From JBEKZQ01 sp049509675 (lineage in GTDB: Bacteria > Planctomycetota > Planctomycetia > Pirellulales > Thermoguttaceae), in assembly GCA_049509675.1 (NCBI GenBank), contig JBEKZQ010000131.1, positions 1 to 13,868 on the forward strand: a stretch of DNA of 13,868 nucleotides, read 5' to 3'. Positions 7,011 to 13,868 of this stretch are shown piece by piece. Positions within the stretch are counted from its first letter, which is position 1. Each line of letters opens with the position of its first letter. The position numbers and the translations under genes were made by a program. Below the pieces are notes generated by a model, which searched no databases, had not been told where the DNA came from, and saw nothing but the letters and a program-made list of their open reading frames with translations.

Positions 7011-7038
7011 TATTCTGAGGCTCAATAGGGGCGGCCGA

Positions 7039-7047
7039 ATTATAGCA
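7039..7047 (-). promoter_or_regulatory. Extended -10 promoter for the PerM-like gene
   Basis: On the minus strand TGCTATAAT matches the extended -10 consensus (TGnTATAAT) exactly, with TATAAT at 7044-7039. No convincing -35 box is present, as is common with extended -10 promoters. The start would be near 7032, leaving a leader of about 90-135 bases, depending on the true start codon. Confidence 0.5.
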
Positions 7048-7141
7048 TGAGGGCAAACGGAATGAAGCCACGCAGGGTCGGCGTTGCGGCTCCTGCGCAG
7101 TAGTACTTAACGCCCGTATGACAAGAACTCGGCCAATTGCT

Positions 7142-7201
7142 CGTAGGACGGATTGCCAATCCGTCCCGCCGAGTACGGACGGATTGGCAATCCATCCTGC
7201 G
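7142..7201. repeat. 25-bp inverted repeat, REP-like
   Basis: Arms at 7142-7166 and 7177-7201 are complementary apart from two positions, around a 10-base centre. Each arm is itself almost palindromic (GGACGGATTG, one base, CAATCCGTCC at 7146-7166; the same with one mismatch at 7177-7197), so cruciform or two-hairpin forms are possible. It lies about 30 bases past the Nudix stop codon and could end that transcript, although no T-run follows. Confidence 0.65.
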
Positions 7202-7231
7202 ATTATTGATCAACTCATTCCCTTGCGGCCC

Positions 7232-7654
7232 CTACCGCAGCCCGATCTCGCCGCGCGCAATCAGCTCCAGAAACAGGCGATTGCTCTCCAACAACTCCGG
7301 CAGGCGGGCCATTTCCGCCGGGGTGAACCAGTGGATCGATGCCACTTCGCGCGGATTCGCCACGGGAACACTGCCGGGCTGGAGCTCCGCCAACCACCAG
7401 GCCAATTGCACTTTCCACTGCGTGACGCACCGCCACAGTCGCCGCAGCGGACGCACGGTCACACCCACCTCCTCGCGGATCTCGCGCACCAGGGCCGCCT
7501 CCTCCGACTCGCCCTCTTCGATGCCGCCGCCGGGAAAGCAATACGTCAGCGGAGCGACTACCGTCGGCGCGCGGCGGATCACCAGCATCCGCGGGCCGTC
7601 CAGGATGACGGCCACAGCCCCGCGGCGGCCCGGATCGTCGGGAATCTTGTCCAT
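7232..7654 (-). CDS. Nudix hydrolase
   Basis: A 140-residue protein that hydrolyses a nucleoside diphosphate linked to another group. A perfect Nudix box (G-x5-E-x7-R-E-U-x-E-E-x-G-U) occupies residues 43-65: GGIEEGESEEAALVREIREE then VGV, with Glu61 and Glu62 as the metal ligands. The N-terminal strand RRGAVAVILDGPRMLVIRR is typical of the MutT-like group, and the C-terminal half carries HWFTPAEMARLPE, also common there. Substrate cannot be assigned. The ATG at 7654 has no Shine-Dalgarno match. It is divergent from recQ across a 245-base gap holding a repeat, and is separate from the PerM-like gene downstream on the same strand. Confidence 0.93.
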   Translation of the reverse strand: MDKIPDDPGRRGAVAVILDGPRMLVIRRAPTVVAPLTYCFPGGGIEEGESEEAALVREIREEVGVTVRPLRRLWRCVTQWKVQLAWWLAELQPGSVPVANPREVASIHWFTPAEMARLPELLESNRLFLELIARGEIGLR

Positions 7655-7691
7655 GAGGGCCAGTTTTCAGTGTTCAGTTGATGGGCTCGTC

Positions 7692-7820
7692 TGGTGCCAC
7701 TGGCTTGCCAGTGCTCTCCCTGTTGTTTTCCTTGGGGTTGAGCCGCCACGCGACGTGAAATTGGCGATCCTTGGCCGCAAGGACAATCCAAACAAGCACG
7801 GGCAAGCCCGTGGCACACCA
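7692..7820. repeat. Two related hairpins in inverted orientation
   Basis: CACTGGC-TT-GCCAGTG (7698-7713) and CACGGGC-AA-GCCCGTG (7797-7812) are small perfect hairpins. With their flanks (TGGTG... at 7692 and ...CACCA ending at 7820) they are imperfect inverted copies of each other, enclosing about 80 bases. Both have the CACnGGC-TT-GCCnGTG pattern, with the variable pair changed on both sides (A-T to C-G), which suggests that the stem is what is conserved. The block fills the Nudix-recQ intergenic region. Confidence 0.55.
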
Positions 7821-7865
7821 CGGCAACGCCATTCGGGCACAAGCAGGGCGTGCAAGCACCGCCGT

Positions 7866-7893
7866 TTGCGCTGCGGCCGCTCTGTTCTATAAT
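7866..7893 (+). promoter_or_regulatory. recQ promoter giving a leaderless transcript
   Basis: TATAAT at 7888-7893 matches the -10 consensus perfectly; TTGCGC at 7866-7871 is a weak -35 box at 16 bases. Only six bases (AAGAGG) separate the -10 box from the recQ ATG at 7900, so transcription should begin at or next to the start codon. Confidence 0.5.
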
Positions 7894-7899
7894 AAGAGG

Positions 7900-9455
<1,556 letters not shown>

Positions 9456-9472
9456 GGAGGTGAACAGGTGAA

Positions 9473-9581
9473 GTGCCAACACCCGGGCATCGCTTCATCT
9501 GTTGGCACTGCTGAAATCTGAAATCTGAAATTTCAGATCGAGGAAGTGCCAACATCCCCGCCTCGCTTCACCCGTTGGCAC
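9473..9581. repeat. Duplicated 36-bp stem-loop units around a 16-bp palindrome
   Basis: GTGCCAAC ... GTTGGCAC occurs twice with 20-base interiors that are themselves similar (9473-9508 and 9546-9581), so one unit was duplicated. Between them CTGAAAT is repeated three times in tandem (9511-9531), leading into the perfect palindrome ATCTGAAATTTCAGAT (9523-9538). The block sits between the convergent recQ remnant and oligoendopeptidase genes and could serve both as a transcript end. It contains no gene. Confidence 0.65.
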
Positions 9582-9609
9582 GATAGCACTGGCACAGCCG
9601 GTGGCACCG

Positions 9610-11415
9610 TTACAGCAGCCCGTCCAACTCCTCCACCAGTCGGTCGAACTGGTTTAGGGCTTCGTCCACGGCGGCGGGCTGCTGGATGTCGACGCCGGCG
9701 CCCCGCAGCAGGTCCAGCGGGTCCTTGGAGCAGCCGCCTTGGAGGAAGCCCAGGTAGTCGGCCAACTCCTGCGAGCCGCCGCCCGCCACGCGCTCGGCCA
9801 GGGCCATCGCCGCCGACATGCCCGTGGCGTACTTGTACACGTAAAACGCCCGGTAGAAGTGCGGAATGCGCAGGCATTCCAAGTCCAGTTCGTCGTCCAG
9901 AACGAAATCGGCACCGAAGTATAGCGCGAGCAACTCGTGGTAGATCTCGCCGAACCGCTCCAGGGTGAGCGGCTCGCCGCCTTCGGCCGTTTGATGGGCG
10001 ATCTTCTCGAACTCGGCGAACATCGTCTGGCGGAAAATGGTGGCCCGCATCGCGTCGATCTGCCGGTTGATGAGGTAGGCCCGCTGGCGATCGTCGCGGG
10101 CGTGGCGGAGCAAGTGGCGGCTCAGAAGCTGTTCGTTGAAGGTGCTGGCCACTTCGGCGACGAAGATGACGTAGTTGTAGTAGGTGAAAGGCTGGTGTTT
10201 CGCCGAGAGGCGGCTGTGCATCGAATGGCCCGCCTCGTGGGCCAGCGTGAAAACGTGTTCCAACAGGTCGCTCTGGTAGTTCATGAGGATGTAAGGATCG
10301 CCGTCGTAGGAACCGGCGCTGAAGGCCCCGCTCTGTTTGCCGCGGTTCTCGTAGCGATCGCACCAGCGGCCGCGCAGCCCGCCCGCGAGCGTGCCGCAAT
10401 ACTCGCTGCCCAGCGGTTCCAGGGCCGCCAGCACCAGCCGGACTGCCTGGTCCCAGCTATAGCGCGTTTGCAATTCCGAGAGGATGGGCACGTAGGTGTC
10501 GTAATGATGGATCTGCCGCAGCCGCATCGTGCGCCGCCGCAGGTCGTAGTAGCGATACAGGGCCGGCAGGTGCCGGTGTACCGAGGCAATCAGGTTCTCG
10601 TAGACCACGACCGGTATGCGATCGGGGAACAAGGCGGCCTCCAGGGCCGACGGGTAGTTGCGGGCCGTAGCGTAATAGATGTCGCGCTGGATCGAGCCGC
10701 TGAGCGAGGCGGCCAGCGTGTGGCTGTGCGCGTGGAACTGCCGATAGTATTTGTGGAATGCGCTGCGGCGGACGCTGCGCGCCGGGCAGTGCAACAGGCT
10801 GATGAAGGTGGCGTGACTGAGCACGATCCAGCGGCCCTTCTGGTCCTTGATCGTGCCGAACTGCATGTCGGCGTCGGTCAACTGGCGGAAGACGTGCTGG
10901 GCCGTTTCGGCCATCTCGATCTGCATGGCCAGGAGTTTTTCCTCTTTCTTGCCCAGCGTGTGCGGCTTGAAACGCAGCAGCCGCTCCAGCAGCAATTTGT
11001 AAGGGGCCAGGACCGGGGCCGCCGCGTACTGCTTCATTTTCGCGCCCGGGATCGCCAGCACTTCCGGCCGGATGTAACTGGCGGCCTGGGCCGCCCGGCT
11101 GGCGGCATTGGTGAAGCGGCCCTGCATCCGCTGATACGTGCCGTCGGCCGTGTCTTCGGTCGTCTTCAGAAAGGCGTAGGTGCTCAGCCGCTCGGCGGCG
11201 CGGTCGAAGGCCAGGTCGAACTCGAGGCACGCGGCCAGCGTTTCCGGGCCCTGCTGCAGTTTGCCCTGGAACCTGGCATAGCCGCCGATCTGCTGTTCCC
11301 AGTCGGTAAACGCTTCTTCCCAGGCCCCATCGTCGGGAAACAGGCTGGCAAGATCCCACGTATCGGCGGCCTTCATTTTGCTCCGCGGCGGAAGCTGCTT
11401 AACACGTTTTGGCAT
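9610..11415 (-). CDS. pepF: Oligoendopeptidase F, M3 family zinc metallopeptidase
   Basis: A cytoplasmic zinc peptidase that cuts oligopeptides of roughly 6-20 residues. The 601-residue length is normal for PepF. The zinc site HEAGH is at residues 393-397 (TLAHEAGHSMHS), followed 24 residues later by the third ligand Glu421 (FVAEVASTFNE). The N-terminal segment TWDLASLFPDDGAWEEAF is the usual PepF beginning, and the C-terminal YKYATGMSAAMALAERV with GFLQGGCSKDPLDLL is typical of the family. The ATG at 11415 has no ribosome site; the in-frame ATG at 11376 has GGAG four bases upstream and begins MKAADTWDL, so a 588-residue product is quite likely. No signal peptide. Divergent from the sulfatase; convergent with the recQ remnant. 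The long plus-strand frame across it is a shadow. Confidence 0.95.
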   Translation of the reverse strand: MPKRVKQLPPRSKMKAADTWDLASLFPDDGAWEEAFTDWEQQIGGYARFQGKLQQGPETLAACLEFDLAFDRAAERLSTYAFLKTTEDTADGTYQRMQGRFTNAASRAAQAASYIRPEVLAIPGAKMKQYAAAPVLAPYKLLLERLLRFKPHTLGKKEEKLLAMQIEMAETAQHVFRQLTDADMQFGTIKDQKGRWIVLSHATFISLLHCPARSVRRSAFHKYYRQFHAHSHTLAASLSGSIQRDIYYATARNYPSALEAALFPDRIPVVVYENLIASVHRHLPALYRYYDLRRRTMRLRQIHHYDTYVPILSELQTRYSWDQAVRLVLAALEPLGSEYCGTLAGGLRGRWCDRYENRGKQSGAFSAGSYDGDPYILMNYQSDLLEHVFTLAHEAGHSMHSRLSAKHQPFTYYNYVIFVAEVASTFNEQLLSRHLLRHARDDRQRAYLINRQIDAMRATIFRQTMFAEFEKIAHQTAEGGEPLTLERFGEIYHELLALYFGADFVLDDELDLECLRIPHFYRAFYVYKYATGMSAAMALAERVAGGGSQELADYLGFLQGGCSKDPLDLLRGAGVDIQQPAAVDEALNQFDRLVEELDGLL

Positions 11416-11652
11416 GGCGGTGCTGGTGGGGGTAGAACAGGTGGCTTTCAGTCGATTGTCTCAGGCCGAGTTTCGGAGTCAAGGCCCGGCTCGCACGGAA
11501 CGCAAATTGGGGAGGTGCGGCTTTCCGGGCGTCGATCTTTGCGATAGACTGTTCTCCAGCCTGTGGGAGGCCGGCCAATCAGGCTGACGGGACCGTGTTC
11601 GAGTCAAGCGGACCGGGGAGATGCCGGCCGTTCTCTTTGCATGGGCGGCAAG

Positions 11653-13077
11653 ATGATGAACTCGCTACGTGTTCTGGCAGGCGTCTTGGTGGGCCTGAGT
11701 TGCTTCGCCGGCCATGTGGGCCGGTCCTGCCTGGCCGCCGACAAACCCAACATCATCTTCATTCTCGCAGACGACTTGGGCTACGGCGACCCGGGCTGCT
11801 ACGGCCAGAAACAAATCAAGACGCCCTGTCTCGACCGTATGGCGTCCGAGGGCCTGCGCTTCACCGACTGCTACGCCGGCAGCACCGTCTGTGCTCCGTC
11901 CCGATGCACGCTGATGACGGGCCGCCATACGGGGCACGCCCGCATCCGCGGCAATGCCCTGGTGCCGTTGCGGCCGGAGGACGCGACCGTGGCCGAGATC
12001 CTCAAGCAGGCCGGCTACGCCACGGCGCTCATCGGCAAGTGGGGGTTGGGCGAGGCCGGGACCAGCGGCATTCCCAACAAGAAGGGCTTCGATTTCTTCT
12101 TCGGCTATCTCAACCAGGTACACGCCCACAACTACTACCCCGACTTCCTTTGGCGCAACGAGGGCAAGGCGCCGTTGCCTAACGTGGTTCCGGCCGCGGC
12201 CGGACGTGAATTCGGCACCGGGGTGGCGACGAAACGCGTCGTCTATTCTCACGACTTGTTCGCGCAGGAGGCTGTGGATTTCGTCACCCGGCACGCCAAG
12301 ACGCCATTCTTTCTCTATCTGGCGCTGACCATTCCCCACGCCAACAATGAAGCGAAGGGCAACGGCATGGAGGTTCCCGACCTGGGCCTATACGCCCGCC
12401 AGTCCTGGCCCGCTCCGCAAAAAGGCGAGGCCGCCATGATTAGCCGCATGGACGCCGACGTGGGCCGCCTGATGAGCAAACTCCGCGAGTTGGGCATCGA
12501 CGAGAAGACCGTGGTCTTCTTCACCAGCGACAACGGTCCGCACAAGGAAGGAGGCGCCGATCCCAGCTTCTTCCACAGCAGCGGGCCGCTCCAAGGCGGC
12601 AAGCGGTCCCTGCATGACGGCGGCATCCGCGAACCGATGCTGGTCCGCTGGCCCGGCAAAATCGCCCCTGGCCGCGTGAGCGACCTCCCCTGGGCTTTCT
12701 GGGACGTGCTGCCGACGCTGGCTGAACTGGCAGGCGCCGAAGCCAATATCCCCACGGGAATCGACGGCATCTCGGTCGTGCCGACGCTCCTGGACCAAGG
12801 CCCGCAGGAACGTCACGAGTTTCTGTACTGGGAATTCCATGAAGGACCATCGCAGCAGGCCGTGCGGATGGGAGATTGGAAGGCCATTCGCAAGCGTCCC
12901 GGGGCTCGGTTGGAACTGTACGATCTGAGCCGCGATCTTGCGGAGCAAACCGATGTCGCTGCCCGGCACCCCGAGATCGTGAACCGAATCGAGGCCTACC
13001 TCAAGACCGCCCGCACCAAGTCAGAATACTGGCCGATCCGCGACGTCAGCCCCAAGCCGCGCAGGGCATCGTCTTAG
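11653..13077 (+). CDS. Secreted arylsulfatase-type sulfatase (S1 family)
   Basis: Hydrolyses sulfate esters, probably on a carbohydrate, after export. Start at ATG 11653 gives 474 residues with a signal peptide (MMNSLRVLAGVLVGLSCFAG ... SCLA before ADKPN); ATG 11641 is an alternative adding four residues, and neither has a clear Shine-Dalgarno site. The Ca2+ site begins with Asp40-Asp41 (ILADDLGYGD). The C-x-P-S-R maturation motif is complete at 80-84 (VCAPSRCTLMTGR); Cys80 would be converted to formylglycine by a separate maturase. GKW (128-130), TSDNGPH with Asp293-Asn294, GGKRSLHDGGIREP near 315-327 and the C-terminal YDLSRDLAEQTDVA are all family features. Substrate cannot be read from this; a link with the fucosidase at the left edge is only suggestive. 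The stop codon TAG (13075-13077) runs into the terminus of repeat element B. Confidence 0.95.
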   Translation: MMNSLRVLAGVLVGLSCFAGHVGRSCLAADKPNIIFILADDLGYGDPGCYGQKQIKTPCLDRMASEGLRFTDCYAGSTVCAPSRCTLMTGRHTGHARIRGNALVPLRPEDATVAEILKQAGYATALIGKWGLGEAGTSGIPNKKGFDFFFGYLNQVHAHNYYPDFLWRNEGKAPLPNVVPAAAGREFGTGVATKRVVYSHDLFAQEAVDFVTRHAKTPFFLYLALTIPHANNEAKGNGMEVPDLGLYARQSWPAPQKGEAAMISRMDADVGRLMSKLRELGIDEKTVVFFTSDNGPHKEGGADPSFFHSSGPLQGGKRSLHDGGIREPMLVRWPGKIAPGRVSDLPWAFWDVLPTLAELAGAEANIPTGIDGISVVPTLLDQGPQERHEFLYWEFHEGPSQQAVRMGDWKAIRKRPGARLELYDLSRDLAEQTDVAARHPEIVNRIEAYLKTARTKSEYWPIRDVSPKPRRASS

Positions 13078-13362
13078 GATCGGCAAAACAATCGTACTCA
13101 TCTCGCTCCGCGAGATGGAACTGCACCACGCGGAGCGTGATGGCAACTTTCCAGAACAGGACAGTTATCCCGGATTATTCATAAACTGTAGGGTGGCGTC
13201 GAGCAAGCCGTGGTCTTGGTGGGTCTTCGGTCGCTTATCAACTTACCGCTTTATGACACAGCGCTGGACAACCGTTGATCGGTTTGCGAGACCCACCATA
13301 GGTTTGCGCGACCTCGACCCACCCTACATGAATAATCCGGGTTATTGTCTTGCCGATCCTTA
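13075..13362. repeat. Dispersed repeat element, copy B (split by an insertion)
   Basis: Left end GGATCGGCAAAACAAT (13077-13092) and right end ATTGTCTTGCCGATCC (13344-13359) are inverted repeats with one mismatch. The same two hairpins as in copy A lie at 13099-13117 (identical) and 13124-13142 (one stem position changed). The element is interrupted at 13169-13341 by a second repeat. Both outer edges coincide with stop codons: the sulfatase TAG at 13075-13077 on the plus strand, and a TAA at 13362-13360 that ends a gene remnant on the minus strand. Confidence 0.75.
13169..13341. mobile_element. 173-bp MITE-like insertion with terminal inverted repeats
   Basis: It begins CCCGGATTATTCAT and ends with the exact complement ATGAATAATCCGGG. 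The match continues inward after a 5-base insert on the left side (GTAGGGTGG then GTCGAG on both), making arms of about 30 bp. A further inner pair, GGTGGGTCT (13218-13226) and AGACCCACC (13289-13297), follows. The flanks are GTTAT (13164-13168) before and TTATT after the last G, so a target duplication of TTAT (4 bp) or GTTAT (5 bp, if the final G belongs to the host) is present. Copy A at 5850-5860 has the same locus with one uninterrupted GTTATTG. It has no coding capacity and would need a transposase from elsewhere. Confidence 0.75.
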
Positions 13363-13578
13363 CGGGCCATCGGCTGCTTTCTTGAGCCCAACCACCCGCT
13401 GCCCAAGCGGCGGCAACTCCGTCCCGTCGGTTAGTTTGTGCGGCCGGTCGCCGAAGTTCCCAGAGGGGCAGTCGATAGAAGTGGCCCGTCTGGAACTTCG
13501 CCACCCGCTCCGGGACCTCGTCCCAGGCCCGCTCGATCTCCGGCACGCGGTACAGTCCCAGGCTGGCGGTCGAAGCAC
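13360..13578 (-). pseudogene. C-terminal remnant of an unrecognised protein, frameshifted
   Basis: Reading leftward on the minus strand, protein-like sequence begins LGLYRVPEIERAWDEVPERV and continues AKFQTGHFYRLPLWEL. It then moves, near 13450-13470, into another frame reading NFGDRPHKLTDGTELPPLG and QRVVGLKKAADGP before TAA at 13362-13360. Neither frame alone is convincing, but the two halves joined read like one real protein end. I do not recognise the family. The upstream part of the gene is absent: the sequence changes abruptly near 13575 to a plus-strand remnant of something else. The stop codon directly adjoins the terminus of repeat element B. Confidence 0.45.
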
Positions 13579-13694
13579 TCCGGTTGGAGAACGAGATCAG
13601 TTGCCTCGTCAACGAAGCCTATGGCCTGACGCCCGAAGAAATCGCCCTGATGTGGGAGGCGGCACCGCCGAGAATGCCGATTCCAAAGCCATAG
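13566..13694 (+). pseudogene. C-terminal remnant, probably of a DNA methyltransferase/Eco57I-like enzyme
   Basis: In the plus frame ending with TAG at 13692-13694 the translation reads AVEALRLENEI, then SCLVNEAYGLTPEEIALMWE and AAPPRMPIPKP. The L-V-N-E-A-Y-G-L-T-P-E-E-I pattern near a C-terminus is common in class I adenine DNA methyltransferases and type IIG restriction enzymes; this is recognition from memory, without a database check. No start codon or catalytic motif is present, and about 40 codons survive. It lies back to back with the minus-strand remnant, so the junction near 13575 joins pieces of two unrelated genes. Confidence 0.4.
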
Positions 13695-13734
13695 CAAGGC
13701 GAATGTCTGTGCCGCAGTTAGCAGTTAAAGTCAG

Positions 13735-13868
13735 ACCCTGATGCCGGGGACCCTGATGCCGGGACCCTGATGCCGGGACCCTGATGCCGGGACCCTGATG
13801 CCGGGACCCTGATGCCGGGACCCTGATGCCGGGACCCTGATGCCGGGACCCTGATGCCGGGACCCTGA
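13735..13868. repeat. 14-bp tandem repeat array, truncated by the window edge
   Basis: The unit ACCCTGATGCCGGG is repeated head to tail. The first unit (13735-13749) has one extra G. Eight perfect 14-base units follow from 13750 to 13861, and a ninth is cut at seven bases by the window end. The unit length is not a multiple of three, so it is not protein repeat coding. Perfect identity suggests recent expansion by slippage or recombination. The true copy number cannot be known from this window. Confidence 0.9.

Noticed and set aside
9937..11547. A 536-codon open frame on the plus strand
   Set aside because: Antisense to pepF, which has a complete zinc site and normal length; the composition is that of a GC-rich shadow frame.
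13115..13741. A 208-codon plus-strand frame after the sulfatase
   Set aside because: It reads through repeat copy B and the inserted element, changes composition repeatedly and is not the frame of the methyltransferase-like tail.
13735..13868. CRISPR array
   Set aside because: The 14-bp units are directly adjacent with no spacers, and no cas gene is present.

Overview
The window looks like a stretch of chromosome from a planctomycete or close relative. It is GC-rich, it carries a secreted GH29 alpha-L-fucosidase and a secreted S1-type sulfatase, and it has an unusually long membrane pyrophosphatase. Palindromic repeats of several families fill almost every intergenic gap, and few genes have strong Shine-Dalgarno sites. 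The lineage is an inference from gene content and style; there is no rRNA or other marker. No tRNA, rRNA, CRISPR array or intact transposase was seen.

Layout, left to right. 1-1156 (-): N-terminal 385 codons of an exported GH29 fucosidase, running off the left edge. 1260-1475 (-): start of a NYN-domain nuclease gene cut off after about 70 codons, with a good promoter upstream. 1974-2450 (+): two-CBS-domain protein, convergent with 2682-5570 (-), a 962-residue proton-pumping membrane pyrophosphatase; the gap between them is packed with hairpins. 5870-6940 (-): AI-2E/PerM-family membrane protein with a structured leader. 7232-7654 (-): Nudix hydrolase. 7900-9455 (+): a recQ gene that has lost its second helicase lobe by an internal, frame-shifting deletion. 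9610-11415 (-): oligoendopeptidase F. 11653-13077 (+): secreted sulfatase. 13078-13868: repeats, an inserted MITE-like element, two gene remnants and a 14-bp tandem array that runs off the right edge.

The genes do not form one operon or pathway. Fucosidase and sulfatase would fit breakdown of sulfated fucose-containing polysaccharide, but they lie about 10 kb apart and are separately transcribed. The others are housekeeping or stress functions (PPi-driven ion pumping, nucleotide clean-up, DNA repair, peptide turnover).

The most interesting part is the repeat biology. A small element with terminal inverted repeats (GGATCGGCAAAACAAT) and two internal 19-nt hairpins occurs twice, at 5753-5872 and 13075-13362. 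At three of its four ends the stop codon of the adjacent reading frame (PerM, sulfatase, a gene remnant) is written by, or directly abuts, the first bases of the element (TAAGGATC or TTAGGATC). The second copy is split by a second, 173-bp element with its own inverted ends and a 4-5 bp target duplication; the first copy shows the uninterrupted site.
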